Of a stretch of DNA of 64,000 bases, positions 52,208-61,453 are shown piece by piece. The DNA comes from Roseiarcus sp963794155 (GTDB lineage: Bacteria > Pseudomonadota > Alphaproteobacteria > Rhizobiales > Beijerinckiaceae). How positions within the stretch are numbered: position 1 is the first letter of the stretch; each line of letters opens with the position of its first letter. Under the pieces are notes generated by a model. It was not told where the DNA came from, did no database searches, and was given only the letters and a program-made list of their open reading frames with translations. Position numbers and translations under genes: made by a program. The stretch is from NCBI GenBank assembly GCA_963794155.1, contig CAWCCX010000013.1, positions 434,001 to 498,000 on the forward strand, in the 5' to 3' direction.

Positions 52208-53224
52208 TCAGTTAAATGCCGGCCGGCCTCGCTCCATCTCGGTCGCGCGAAGATGGACCACAGCGAGGCCGAAGATGAGGAGCGCGAGCGCCTGGTGCGC
52301 AAGCGCGAGCCCAATGGGCGCGAGGGAGAGAAGCGTCGCGACGCCTAGCGCGACCTGAAGCATCGCCGCCGCGGCAAGGGCGAGGGCGCGGCTCGAAAGC
52401 AGCGCGCCGGGCGCAGCCCGAAGCGCGGCGACGGCCTGCAGAAGCGCGAAGGCGAGGACGGCATAGGCGAGCGAGCGATGGTCGAACTGGGCCGTCGCCG
52501 CGTCGCCGAGCATCGCCTTGAGCCAGGTCGGTTTGAACGCTTCCCCGGGGATGAAGCTCGAACCCATCAGCGGCCAGGTGTTGTAGATGAGGCCGGCCCG
52601 CAGGCCGGCGACGAGGGCGCCGAGGCCGAGCTGGCAGAAGACCAGGCCCACCAGCACGCGGGCCGAAACGACGAAGCCCCGCCCCGTCGCGATCGCAGCA
52701 CGCGGCGGTTCGCCAAGTCCGGCCGCGGCGTAGATCAGGGCGCCGAACGTCGCCGCGGCGATCATCAGGTGCAGCGCGAGCCGCTCGGGCGCGACCTCGG
52801 TGCGCTCGCTGAGGCCGGAAGCCACCATCCACCAGCCGACGACCGGCTCGAGCGCCAGCAGGCCGGTCGCGACCGCGACCTGACGCCCTAGCGCTCCTCT
52901 GAGCTGGCCTCGCAGCCAAAACATCACGCCGGGAATGATGAATGCGGCTCCGACGATCCGCGCCAGCAGCCGGTGGGCCCATTCCCACCAGAAGATGGTC
53001 TTGAAGCCGTCGAGCGTCATGTCCGGATTGAGCGCGGCGAATTGCGGGATTTGCTTATAGCGGTCGAACTCGGTCTGCCATTCGGCCCCGCTCAGCGGAG
53101 GGATCACGCCGGTCACCGGCTTCCACTGGGTGATCGAGAGGCCGGACTCGGTGAGCCGCGTCGCCCCGCCGACCAGCACCATAAGAAAGATGAGACCCGC
53201 GACCGCAATCAGCCACAAGCGCAC
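52208..53224 (-). CDS. ctaA: Heme A synthase (COX15/CtaA, proteobacterial type)
   Basis: Membrane oxidase of 338 residues converting heme O to heme A. GGATRLTESGLSITQWKPVTG at the N-terminus is the diagnostic block, followed by the paired helix bundles with the heme histidines: WWEWAHRLLARIVGA, RLALHLMIAAATF, AQFDHRSLAYAVL and LALAHQALALLIF. It starts at GTG 53224; the frame is open for 18 more codons without a start codon, so some N-terminal residues may be missing from this call. With ctaB at 46811 it shows that the cell makes heme A for an aa3-type oxidase encoded elsewhere. Confidence 0.93.
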   Translation of the reverse strand: MRLWLIAVAGLIFLMVLVGGATRLTESGLSITQWKPVTGVIPPLSGAEWQTEFDRYKQIPQFAALNPDMTLDGFKTIFWWEWAHRLLARIVGAAFIIPGVMFWLRGQLRGALGRQVAVATGLLALEPVVGWWMVASGLSERTEVAPERLALHLMIAAATFGALIYAAAGLGEPPRAAIATGRGFVVSARVLVGLVFCQLGLGALVAGLRAGLIYNTWPLMGSSFIPGEAFKPTWLKAMLGDAATAQFDHRSLAYAVLAFALLQAVAALRAAPGALLSSRALALAAAAMLQVALGVATLLSLAPIGLALAHQALALLIFGLAVVHLRATEMERGRPAFN

Positions 53225-53399
53225 GGCGGCCCGAACCTCGAACCTCGCGGTTTTGGCGGCGGCGGGCGCGCTTTCGAGTCAAAGCCATCGGATCGGAACG
53301 CGGGATTTCTCGCAACTCGAGCGCCCGCTTTTGGCCCAAACTCGCGCCCCGCGCAACGCCAGGCGCGAGCGCGCTGACCGCGGCCCGCCGGGCGGTCGG

Positions 53400-54212
53400 C
53401 TAGGCGATCACGCGGCGGTAGAGATGCCAGGTCGTGTGGCCGAGGACCGGAAAGATCACCAGGAGCGCGATGAAAAGGGTGACGAACGCTATCACGAGGT
53501 CGGCGCCAATCACGATCGCCCAGGCCAGCATCGGGCGCGGATTGGCCAGGACCGCGCGCACGCTGGTGGTCATCGCGGTCACGAAATCGGCCTCGCGGTC
53601 GACGACGAGGGGCGGCGCGAAGGCGCTGATCGAAAAGACGACGAGCGCGATGATCGCCCCGAGCCCATTGCCGACCAGAAGGAAGGCGATCCCGTAAGCG
53701 GTGGTGAAAATATCGGCGAACAATTGCCGGAAGGAGGGAATGTCGGCGCCATAGAACGCGAGGAAAACGAAGACCGCGAGGTCGAGCCAGATGATGAGGG
53801 TAAAGAGACTGACGAGCGCCAGCCAGCCAAGATCCTGGCCCGATCGGTTCCATACCGCGCCGAGGATCGCCCCCCAGGAGAGGGGTTCGCCGCTTTCGAG
53901 CCGGCGCGAAATCTCGTACGCGCCCGCCGCGCCAAACGGCGCAAACAGCGCGAAACCCATCACAAACGGATAGGCGAGATAGGGATAATCGAGCGCGAAC
54001 GCGGTCCAGACGATCACGAGGCCGCCGATTGCGTAGACGGCGCCGAAGAACATGCCATACAGCGGTGCGCGTCCAAAGTCCTGCACCCCCTTGGCGATGC
54101 AGTCGATGACGTCAGCGACCTCGATCTTGCGGATTTCGAATTGCGGCGCCCTGCCGGCGCCCTCGGCCTGCTCGTTCGCGGGCGACGTCCCCGCGCCAAC
54201 CACAACGGCCAT
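53400..54212 (-). CDS. DUF2189 membrane protein
   Basis: A 270-residue inner-membrane protein with six spans, of the DUF2189 family known in Alphaproteobacteria (often annotated 'membrane protein YP'). Family marks are DVIDCIAKGVQDFGRAPLYG after a polar N-terminus, LFAPFGAAGAYEISRRLESG, FSISAFAPPLVVDREADFV and the end PVLGHTTWHLYRRVI. Function unknown; some members are near cytochrome oxidase genes, as here (ctaA on the same strand, 175 bases downstream). Confidence 0.88.
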   Translation of the reverse strand: MAVVVGAGTSPANEQAEGAGRAPQFEIRKIEVADVIDCIAKGVQDFGRAPLYGMFFGAVYAIGGLVIVWTAFALDYPYLAYPFVMGFALFAPFGAAGAYEISRRLESGEPLSWGAILGAVWNRSGQDLGWLALVSLFTLIIWLDLAVFVFLAFYGADIPSFRQLFADIFTTAYGIAFLLVGNGLGAIIALVVFSISAFAPPLVVDREADFVTAMTTSVRAVLANPRPMLAWAIVIGADLVIAFVTLFIALLVIFPVLGHTTWHLYRRVIA

Positions 54213-54436
54213 CGCTTCGCTCCCTGGTCGCGGCCTTTTGCCGGGCGGCCGCGAATAGGACCACGTTCCGAGCGGTCAATCAACAACGTCCATCGCGTCA
54301 TTTCGCCACCCCTGATGACGCTGGTCCCAACCGGCTTGCGCGCGGCGCATCGCCGACCTGCTGCGAAAACAATTGCCGATCGGCCCGCGCTGTGCCATGA
54401 GCGCGCGTCCCCTACAATCAGTCGCCTAGGAACGCG

Positions 54437-54853
54437 ATGTCCTTTTTGAACGGCAACAAATTCACCGACCGCCAGGCCGCCGCCGCCGCCGCCCGCAAGG
54501 CGATGGCCGAGAAATTCCGCGCCAACTCGAAATATGATCCCGCCGACCCGGCAGTCATCGAGCGCGAGGCCAGACGCAAGGCGATACTCGAGGCCCGAAT
54601 AGTTCGCGAGGCCGAGCGCGCCAAGCGCAAGGCGGAAGAAGCGACGGCCGAGGCCGCGCGGCGCGCCGCCGAAGAAGCCGCTCGGCAAGAGCAATTGAGG
54701 CTCGAAGCTCTTGCGCGCGAGGCGGAGGCCCAGCGCCAGCGCGAAGTTGAGGAGCAACTTGACTACGAGCGCAAGCTCGAGCGAGACGCCCGCTACGCCG
54801 CGCGCAAGGAGCGAAAGAAGAAGCGGAAATCGGCCTCCGAACGATATGGCTAA
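54437..54853 (+). CDS. DUF6481 family protein
   Basis: A 138-residue, highly charged protein. MSFLNGNKFTDRQAAAAAAR and MAEKFRANSKYDPADPAV open the family, then a long helix of alternating Glu/Arg/Lys/Ala with no breaks (probably coiled coil), ending in a lysine-rich tail (ARKERKKKRKSASERYG). Proteins like this are widespread in Rhizobiales and of unknown role. Start ATG 54437. The gap to hom is 86 bases. Confidence 0.85.
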   Translation: MSFLNGNKFTDRQAAAAAARKAMAEKFRANSKYDPADPAVIEREARRKAILEARIVREAERAKRKAEEATAEAARRAAEEAARQEQLRLEALAREAEAQRQREVEEQLDYERKLERDARYAARKERKKKRKSASERYG

Positions 54854-54939
54854 GCCGTCCGCGCTTCGTTGATCCTGTTTGCGATTCGGGCGAAAAGCCG
54901 CTCGCCATCGGGATTCGTGGAGGGCGGAGCGAGGACAGA

Positions 54940-56247
54940 ATGACGAAGCCGCTTCGTTTGGGCGTCGCCGGTGTCGGCGTGGTCGGGACCAGCCTCATTC
55001 GTCTTCTGCAGCGGCAACGGGCCGGGTTCGCCGCGCGCGCGGGGCGAGAATACGCAGTCGTCGCCTATAGCGCGCGCCGCCAGGGCGGTCGGGGGGTCGA
55101 CCTTGGCGACGCTGTCTACTTCGCCAGCGCAGCGGAGCTTGCCGCTTCCGCCGATATCGACATTTTCGTCGAACTGATCGGCGGAGCGGAAGGAGCGGCG
55201 TTGGACGCGGTCAAGGCCGCGCTCGCGCGCGGTATACCGGTCGTTTCGGCCAATAAGGCGATGCTCGCGGCGCACGGTTTCGGGCTCGCGGTCCTTGCCG
55301 AGCGAAGCGGCGCGCAGTTGTACTTCGAGGCCGCGGTCGGCGGCGGCATACCGATCGTCAAGACGCTGCGCGAGAGTCTGGCCGGCAACGCGATTCAACG
55401 GGTTTCCGGGATTCTCAATGGCACCTGCAACTACATCCTCTCCCGCATGGAGACAGAGAACTTGCCGTTCGAAGTCTGCCTCCGCGAGGCTCAGAGGCTT
55501 GGCTACGCCGAGGCAGACCCGACGTTCGACGTCGGCGGCTTCGATACCGCGCACAAGCTCGCCATCCTGGCCTCGATTGCCTTCGGGGCCAAGATTGACG
55601 CCGGCGCGGTTTCGGTCGAGGGCATCGAAACGATCACACTTGCCGACTTGAGCGCCGCCGACGAACTCGGATTTCGGGTCAAGCTGCTTGGCGTCGCGGA
55701 GCGAACCGCTCACGGGGTGGAGCAGCGCGTGCATCCGACGATGGTGGCCAAGAGCGCACCCCTCGCCCAGACCATGGGCGTCCTCAACGCGGTCTCGATC
55801 GACGGCGACGCCATCGGAGAGCTGACGCTGGTCGGACCGGGAGCGGGGGGCGATGCGACCGCGTCGGCCGTCGCGGCCGATATTGTCGATATTGCCCGCG
55901 GCATCCGTGTGCCGGCGTTCGGCCGGCCTGCCGCGTCGCTAGTCGACGCGGATCGCGTGCCAATGCAACGGCATGAGGGCGGTTATTACGTACGCCTCGC
56001 TGTTGTTGACCGGCCCGGGGCCATGGGGGCCATCGCGGCGCGGATGGGTGAGCAACTCATCTCGCTTGAGGCGATCATGCAAAAGCGCGCCACCAAGGAA
56101 GCGGCGGCGGCAGGGGTCGTGCCGGTCGTGCTGATGACCCACGGAACAACGGAATCGTCGATTCGGGACGCGCTCGCCCGCACCGTCGAGGATGGCGTGG
56201 TGCGCGAGAAGCCGCAGGTGATTCGCATCGAACGCGAGGCGGTGTGA
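54940..56247 (+). CDS. hom: Homoserine dehydrogenase
   Basis: Reduces aspartate semialdehyde to homoserine for threonine and methionine synthesis. The 435-residue protein has a Rossmann domain (GVAGVGVVGTSL), the catalytic homoserine_dh domain (VVSANKAMLA, AVGGGIPIVKTLRE, GILNGTCNYILSRME, AEADPTFDVGGFDTAHKLAI, GPGAGGDATASAV) and a C-terminal ACT domain (LAVVDRPGAMGAIAARM) for threonine feedback inhibition. ATG 54940 follows GGAGGG-like GTGGAGGGCGG. In Rhizobiales hom is commonly near glpX and recJ; here recJ follows 2.4 kb later with a transporter and DUF4239 gene in between. Confidence 0.95.
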   Translation: MTKPLRLGVAGVGVVGTSLIRLLQRQRAGFAARAGREYAVVAYSARRQGGRGVDLGDAVYFASAAELAASADIDIFVELIGGAEGAALDAVKAALARGIPVVSANKAMLAAHGFGLAVLAERSGAQLYFEAAVGGGIPIVKTLRESLAGNAIQRVSGILNGTCNYILSRMETENLPFEVCLREAQRLGYAEADPTFDVGGFDTAHKLAILASIAFGAKIDAGAVSVEGIETITLADLSAADELGFRVKLLGVAERTAHGVEQRVHPTMVAKSAPLAQTMGVLNAVSIDGDAIGELTLVGPGAGGDATASAVAADIVDIARGIRVPAFGRPAASLVDADRVPMQRHEGGYYVRLAVVDRPGAMGAIAARMGEQLISLEAIMQKRATKEAAAAGVVPVVLMTHGTTESSIRDALARTVEDGVVREKPQVIRIEREAV

Positions 56248-56257
56248 GCCCACATCC

Positions 56258-57625
56258 TTGATGATCGCGGCAAGCGACACGGGCGAAGCCGAGGATCGCC
56301 GCATGCGGGTCCTCGCGGTCGGACTCATGTGCGGCGCGATGGTCTGCTTCACCGGGCTCGACACCTGCGCCAAATGGCTGAGCTTCGGCCTGCCGGCGGT
56401 GCAGATCGTTTGGGCCCGCTATGTCGCGGCGGCGCTGATCGCCCTTGTCGCCTCGCGACCGCTGTCGCGACCTTCGGCGCTGCGCTCCAAGAGGCCTTGG
56501 CTGCAATTGCTTCGCTCGACGCTGCTCTTGGGTTCGACGATGGCGAACGTCCTGGCTTTGCGTCAGTTGCAGCTGTCGGAGACGGCTACGATTTCGTTTC
56601 TGACCCCGATATTCGTCGCCCTCTTGGCTGGACCGCTGCTCGGCGAGCGAGTCGGAGCCGAACGCGCGGCCGCGATTGCGATCGGGTTTCTCGGCGTCGC
56701 GATCGCCACCCGCCCAGGGACGGCGGCCTTTCAGCCGATTGTGTTCGTCGCTGTCGCCGGCGTCGTGTGCAACTCCGGCTATGTGCTGGCGACCCGTAGG
56801 CTCGCCGCCGAGGACGCGCCGCAGACGACCCTCGCCTGGACGCAGATCGCCGGGATCCTTTTTCTGACCCCGTTGCTGCCGTGGGTTTGGCGTCACCCGG
56901 CGACGCCGCAGGTTTGGCTGGTCATGGCTGTGATGGGCGCGTTCGGGGCCGGCGGCCACGGTCTCCTGATCGTTGCGCACCGTTACGCCCCAGCCCCGGC
57001 CTTGACGCCGTTCACCTACACCCAGCTCCTTTGGATGATCGTCTCCGGCGTTCTCGTCTTTGGCGATTGGCCATCGGCCGCGACTTGGGTCGGCGCCTCC
57101 CTGGTCGTCGCCTGCGGCGCCTATCTCGCGCTTCGCGAGCGGCGAGGGCGACGACCTCGACATTTCCGGCGAGCGGCGTCGACGGAAGGAGTTCTGCAAA
57201 TGATCGCCCGACGTAATCCGCCGCCGATCGACGGCCTGCTTGAGACGTCGCTCTACGCCGCCGACCTCAAGCGGACCGGGGCGTTCTATCGCGATCTCTT
57301 CGGATTCAAGACGCTTGTCGATTCGCCGCGCCTGATCGCCTTTGATGTCGCCGCGCGCAGCGTCTTGCTGGTGTTTCAGGGCGGCTCGACCGAAGATGAC
57401 GTCGTCGATCAGCGAGGGACAATCCCGGGTCACGACGGGCGTGGGCGACCGCATTTCGCGCTCTCGATCGCCGCGGAGGATCTTGACGCCTGGCGCAGGC
57501 GGATCGTCGAGCGCGGTGTGGCGGTCATCGGGGAATATCGGTGGCCGCGAGGGGGAGTGAGCCTCTATTTCCGCGATCCGGACGACGCCTTGGTCGAACT
57601 GGCGACGCCCGGGCTCTGGTGGTGA
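56258..57625 (+). CDS. EamA/DMT transporter fused in frame to a VOC (glyoxalase-fold) domain
   Basis: The N-terminal 300 residues are a ten-span EamA/RhaT-type transporter with two repeats (GLMCGAMVCFTGLDTCAKWL, SETATISFLTPIFVALLAGP, the second from FVAVAGVVCNSGYVLATRRL). After the last span and an arginine-rich linker (RERRGRRPRHFRR) the same frame continues into a VOC domain of about 130 residues: LLETSLYAADLKRTGAFYRD, RPHFALSIAAEDLDAWRRRI, YFRDPDDALVELATPG. The VOC part begins with its own ATG 57200 and an excellent ribosome binding site, so the two were probably separate genes that merged by loss of a stop codon. The gene is 10 bases after hom. Possible substrates are amino acids or metabolites; the VOC activity is unknown. 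Confidence 0.85.
   Translation: MMIAASDTGEAEDRRMRVLAVGLMCGAMVCFTGLDTCAKWLSFGLPAVQIVWARYVAAALIALVASRPLSRPSALRSKRPWLQLLRSTLLLGSTMANVLALRQLQLSETATISFLTPIFVALLAGPLLGERVGAERAAAIAIGFLGVAIATRPGTAAFQPIVFVAVAGVVCNSGYVLATRRLAAEDAPQTTLAWTQIAGILFLTPLLPWVWRHPATPQVWLVMAVMGAFGAGGHGLLIVAHRYAPAPALTPFTYTQLLWMIVSGVLVFGDWPSAATWVGASLVVACGAYLALRERRGRRPRHFRRAASTEGVLQMIARRNPPPIDGLLETSLYAADLKRTGAFYRDLFGFKTLVDSPRLIAFDVAARSVLLVFQGGSTEDDVVDQRGTIPGHDGRGRPHFALSIAAEDLDAWRRRIVERGVAVIGEYRWPRGGVSLYFRDPDDALVELATPGLWW
57186..57202 (+). promoter_or_regulatory. Internal ribosome binding site and start codon of the VOC part
   Basis: AAGGAG (57186-57191), eight bases, then ATG 57200 in the frame of the fused protein. This would give a free 141-residue VOC protein (MIARRNPPPIDGLLETSLYA) beside the fusion. 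Confidence 0.65.
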
Positions 57626-57656
57626 GCCGCGCTCAAATCCGGCCTGCGGAGCAGGA

Positions 57657-58454
57657 TCAGCCGGGCGGGTGGGCGAGATCCGCGAGCACGGACGTTAGCG
57701 GATCGGGATGAATGTAAACTGGGCCGGTGAAGGGGTGGTCGATCGAAAGGATGACGACCAGGCCCGTGGTCACAAGAACCGACAATACGCCGGTCATTGA
57801 AACCTGGGCGACGGGATTCTCGCTGCCGAAAAACAGCGTGAATCCCACGGTCAGAAGCGCGCCCATGAATAGGGCGATCCAAATGACATTGGGCACAACC
57901 CCGGTCGCCAGGTGCAGCCTGGTCCGGCGAGCCGCGGTCACAGTGTCAAGCTGCCGGAAGACTTCCGCCATATCGGCTGTTTGCCTTGATCCGCTTCGAC
58001 TCAGCGCCATCGCTGCCGCGTACAGGGAATCGAGCGCGTGTTCGGTCACGGGACTTTCCCCTTCGCGCGACATTGCCGGCCAATCGTCTTCGATCGCGGC
58101 TCTGAGGTAGTTGGCGAGCGCCGTCCGCACCGCGAGAGCCTCACGGTCGTCGCCGTCGGTATAGTGGTGGAGGGCTGCAATGGCGGCGGCCTCATCCGCG
58201 ACTGCGTTCTCAGCCTCGCTGAACTTCTCCCAGACGGCTATGACCGTGAAGGCCAGAAGCACCGCATAGATGACGCCCACGGTGGCGAATTTGAATCCGG
58301 CGATTTCGTTGTTCTTGGCGAGCTTGCCGACGCCGACCCATCGGCGGATGAGAAGCTGCGCGCTGATCGCGACCACTGTCGGGACTACCACGATCAGCGC
58401 TATCAACTGCCAAAGCGGGAGGCTCGACAAAAAATACGACACTCGGATCTCCAA
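57657..58454 (-). CDS. DUF4239 (bestrophin-like) membrane protein, distant copy
   Basis: A 265-residue protein with the same topology as the other DUF4239 proteins but diverged: N-terminal spans (LPLWQLIALIVVVPTVVAIS, GFKFATVGVIYAVLLAFTVI), the motif SEAENAVADEAAAIAALHHY in place of the AxxLQLD helix, a long soluble middle, and two C-terminal spans ending with DHPFTGPVYIHPDPL. DHPF(T/A)G followed by I-x-P is a known family ending. ATG 58454. It is convergent with the fusion gene and divergent from recJ. Confidence 0.87.
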   Translation of the reverse strand: MEIRVSYFLSSLPLWQLIALIVVVPTVVAISAQLLIRRWVGVGKLAKNNEIAGFKFATVGVIYAVLLAFTVIAVWEKFSEAENAVADEAAAIAALHHYTDGDDREALAVRTALANYLRAAIEDDWPAMSREGESPVTEHALDSLYAAAMALSRSGSRQTADMAEVFRQLDTVTAARRTRLHLATGVVPNVIWIALFMGALLTVGFTLFFGSENPVAQVSMTGVLSVLVTTGLVVILSIDHPFTGPVYIHPDPLTSVLADLAHPPG

Positions 58455-58632
58455 TCATGAGAAAAGCGCAGCCGTGACCGGTGGCTGCCTGGAATTGCTC
58501 AGGAATCGCGTCGCCCACGCGGAAGGAGCCTAACATTTTGGTCCCGGGTGCGCATCGCCCAAGCGGCGAATCGGGCAGCGCGACGCCGATCGCTCCTGGA
58601 TAACTTGCTTCTGGATCGCACCTGCTTCCGAC

Positions 58633-60489
58633 ATGGTACTCTCTGGTGTGTCGATTCGCGCACCGACCGATTGCAGGGTCGAAGGCGGGTTTTTGAAGCA
58701 AGCGGGCTATTTCCTTGATGTCGAAAGCTCGGCCCTCGGGCGCCCGTGGCGGTCGCGGCTGGACGCGGAAGGGGAATTGCGCGCGCTCGCGATTGCGCAA
58801 ATCGGCGGGCAGGACGAATTGATCGCCCGCGTGCTCGCGGGGCGCGGCGTCGAGCCCGAAGCGGTTGACCGCCATCTTGATCCCAGATTGCGCGATCTGA
58901 TGCCGGACCCCTTTTGCCTGCGCGACATGGAGGCGGCGACAGACCGTCTCAGGCGCGCGGTCGAGCGCAGTGAGCGGGTTGCGATCTTCGGCGACTACGA
59001 CGTCGACGGCGCCTGCAGCGCGGCGCTCCTGAGCGAATATCTGAACGCTTGCGGAATCGGGACGATCGTCCATATCCCGGACCGCGTGACCGAGGGCTAT
59101 GGCCCCAACGCCGAAGCGATCCTCGACTTCGCGGCGAAAGGCGCAAGGCTTGTCGTAACCGTCGATTGCGGCGCGGTCAGCCACGAGCCGTTCGAACTCG
59201 CGAGCCGGCTCGGCCTCGACGTGATCGTGTTCGATCATCATCAGGCCCCGGAAACGCTGCCCAAGACGCTGGCGCTGGTCGATCCCAACCGCGAGGACGA
59301 TCTTTCCGGACTAGGGCATCTCTGCGCCGCCGGCGTCGTCTATATGGCGCTGGTCGCGCTCAACCGGGCGCTGCGCGAGGCCGGCTATTGGAACGGACGC
59401 CAGGTCCCGGACCTGATCGCCGCGCTCGATCTCGTGGCGCTCGCGACCGTGGCCGACGTCACGCCGCTGATCGGGCTCAACCGCGCCTTTGTCGTCAAGG
59501 GGCTCGCGGTCATGCGCCAGCGGCGCCGCCCGGGACTGGCGGCGCTGTTCGACGTCGCGGGCGCCGACGGACCGCCGCGGCCCTATCACCTGGGCTTTCT
59601 CATCGGCCCGCGCATCAACGCCGGCGGACGCATCGGCGACGCGGCGCTCGGCGTCCGGCTCCTGACCGCCGCCGACGACCTCGAAGCCCGCCCGATCGCG
59701 GTCGAACTCGACCGGCTGAACCGCCTCCGCCAGGAGATCGAGATCGCGGCGCTCGCTGAGGCCGAGGCGGAAGCGCTCCTGTCGCTCGGCCTCGAGGAGT
59801 GCGGCGCGGCTGTCGTGGTCGCCGGGGAGAGGTGGCCGCCCGGCGTCGTCGGCCTGCTTGCGGCGCGGCTCAAAGAACGGTTCGAGCGGCCGGCCTTCGC
59901 CCTGACGCTGGCCGGCGGGCAGGCGACTGGCTCCGGCCGCTCGATCGCCGGGGTCGATCTCGGCCGGGCGGTGCGGGCCGCGGTCGAGGCGGGGGTCGCG
60001 GTCAAGGGCGGCGGACATGCGATGGCGGCCGGAGTGACGCTCGGCAGCGACCGGCTCGCGGAGTGGCGCGCCTTTCTCGAAGATCGGCTCGGCGATGCGG
60101 TCGCGAAGGCGCGCGCCGAGGCGGGCCTTGCGGTCGATGCGGCGCTGACCGCGACCGCCGCGACGCCCGAGCTCGCCCATCGCCTGGAGGCGGCTGGACC
60201 TTATGGCTCGGGTAACCCCGAGCCGGTGTTCGTCCTGCCGCGCCACCGGCTGGCCGAGGTCATGCCCGTCGGCGCCGGCGGCGACCACCTGCGCCTGCGC
60301 GCCGTGGCCGGCGACGGGCGGGGAGTCGAGGCGATCGCGTTCCGCGCCGCCGGCAAGAAGCTCGGCGAGGCGCTGCTTCGCCTCAGGGGCGCCTCGGTGC
60401 ATCTCGCGGGGACACTGGCGGTGAACCGCTACGGCGGTCGGGAACGGGCGCAGCTCAGGGTTGTCGACGCGGCCGAGGCGGCGCGATAG
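58633..60489 (+). CDS. recJ: Single-stranded-DNA-specific exonuclease RecJ
   Basis: 5'-3' exonuclease of recombination and mismatch repair. DHH domain motifs: VAIFGDYDVDGACSAALL (DYDVDG about 121-126), VTVDCGA, VIVFDHHQAPETLP, VDPNREDD; DHHA1 domain: GRSIAGVDLGRAVRAAVEAG and VKGGGHAMAAGVTL; then an OB-fold C-terminus. Length of 618 residues is normal. The first 20 residues vary; ATG 58633 is used, but a TTG at 58693 (just before KQAGYFLDVESS) is possible. It lies near hom, as in relatives. Confidence 0.94.
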   Translation: MVLSGVSIRAPTDCRVEGGFLKQAGYFLDVESSALGRPWRSRLDAEGELRALAIAQIGGQDELIARVLAGRGVEPEAVDRHLDPRLRDLMPDPFCLRDMEAATDRLRRAVERSERVAIFGDYDVDGACSAALLSEYLNACGIGTIVHIPDRVTEGYGPNAEAILDFAAKGARLVVTVDCGAVSHEPFELASRLGLDVIVFDHHQAPETLPKTLALVDPNREDDLSGLGHLCAAGVVYMALVALNRALREAGYWNGRQVPDLIAALDLVALATVADVTPLIGLNRAFVVKGLAVMRQRRRPGLAALFDVAGADGPPRPYHLGFLIGPRINAGGRIGDAALGVRLLTAADDLEARPIAVELDRLNRLRQEIEIAALAEAEAEALLSLGLEECGAAVVVAGERWPPGVVGLLAARLKERFERPAFALTLAGGQATGSGRSIAGVDLGRAVRAAVEAGVAVKGGGHAMAAGVTLGSDRLAEWRAFLEDRLGDAVAKARAEAGLAVDAALTATAATPELAHRLEAAGPYGSGNPEPVFVLPRHRLAEVMPVGAGGDHLRLRAVAGDGRGVEAIAFRAAGKKLGEALLRLRGASVHLAGTLAVNRYGGRERAQLRVVDAAEAAR

Positions 60490-60534
60490 GCGGGTCCACA
60501 ATCTGCGGCGATTACCTCGAAAAGTTCGCTCCGA

Positions 60535-61143
60535 TCAGCCGCCGGGGCGGTCGAGCGATCCGCTGACTCTCTCCGCGATCTCGTGCGCCACCCGGGCGGT
60601 GACCGCTTCGGGGACGTCGAGGCCCGACAAGCGCCATGTCAATCCGGAGAGACGCAAGTGGACGCCGTAGGGCCCGTCGGGGCTGGCCAGGTTGAGGACG
60701 AAGCTTGTCGGGCCGTCGAAATAGGAGTTCGCCACGGCCTGCAACGGATTGACGCTGAACGCCTCGCCCAGCGCCGGCATCCGCCAGAGCGTCCCGGCGT
60801 CCGCAGCGCCGACGCGTCCTTTCAGCAGCGCGGCGATATTTTCGGGCGTCAGGACCGCGCGCAGCAGCATCTCTGCGGCGGCGGCGTTGATGCCGACGCC
60901 TCCCGCGAACCCTGGCTGGAGCGATAGCAGCTTCTGAAGTTGCGGATTCTGATCGAGATAAGCGCGCGAGATCTGGCTGCTCAAAGAGCGGCTGAGCAAC
61001 GTCAGATCGACCCGCTCCATGACCGCCGCCGCGTCGCCTCGCTGAGCGGCCGACGCAAGCTGAGCCGCGCCGGCCAGCGCCCAACCCCAATAAGCCGCAA
61101 CAAGAACAACGAGCGCGACCGCGGCGCCGATGAGTTTTCGCAT
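60535..61143 (-). CDS. DUF2939 domain protein
   Basis: A 202-residue exported or membrane-anchored protein: one N-terminal span (MRKLIGAAVALVVLVAAYWG), then the DUF2939 pattern LASAAQRGDAAAVMERVDLT, and SYFDGPTSFVLNLASPDGPY, in the C-terminal half. ATG 61143 is chosen (positive charge then span); the frame extends 25 residues upstream to 61218. Function unknown. It is convergent with recJ, 46 bases between stops. Confidence 0.85.
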   Translation of the reverse strand: MRKLIGAAVALVVLVAAYWGWALAGAAQLASAAQRGDAAAVMERVDLTLLSRSLSSQISRAYLDQNPQLQKLLSLQPGFAGGVGINAAAAEMLLRAVLTPENIAALLKGRVGAADAGTLWRMPALGEAFSVNPLQAVANSYFDGPTSFVLNLASPDGPYGVHLRLSGLTWRLSGLDVPEAVTARVAHEIAERVSGSLDRPGG

Positions 61144-61453
61144 AAGTTGACCTTTGAGCCTGACCCCGGTCGCAATGAGCGCGAACTGTGCAGATTCGCA
61201 GCGCCGCTGGTTTCTCACATTGCCTCGCGATTGTGACCCCGCCGTGGCTTCGTGGATGAGTTTTCCGGGCGAGCCGCAATTCCAGTAATCAGAAGAATAG
61301 TTCGGAAAAATGCGTCGCCACGCAGGTAGTTGCGCGCGGCCGCGAACAAGCTGCCTTCTTCAGGGCGGCGCCGAAGGCGGCTTGGCTCGACACTTGCGTC
61401 CGCCCCTCCGGAGCCGGAATCGGCTGCGGCCCAGTGTTACGAGGTCATCGACC

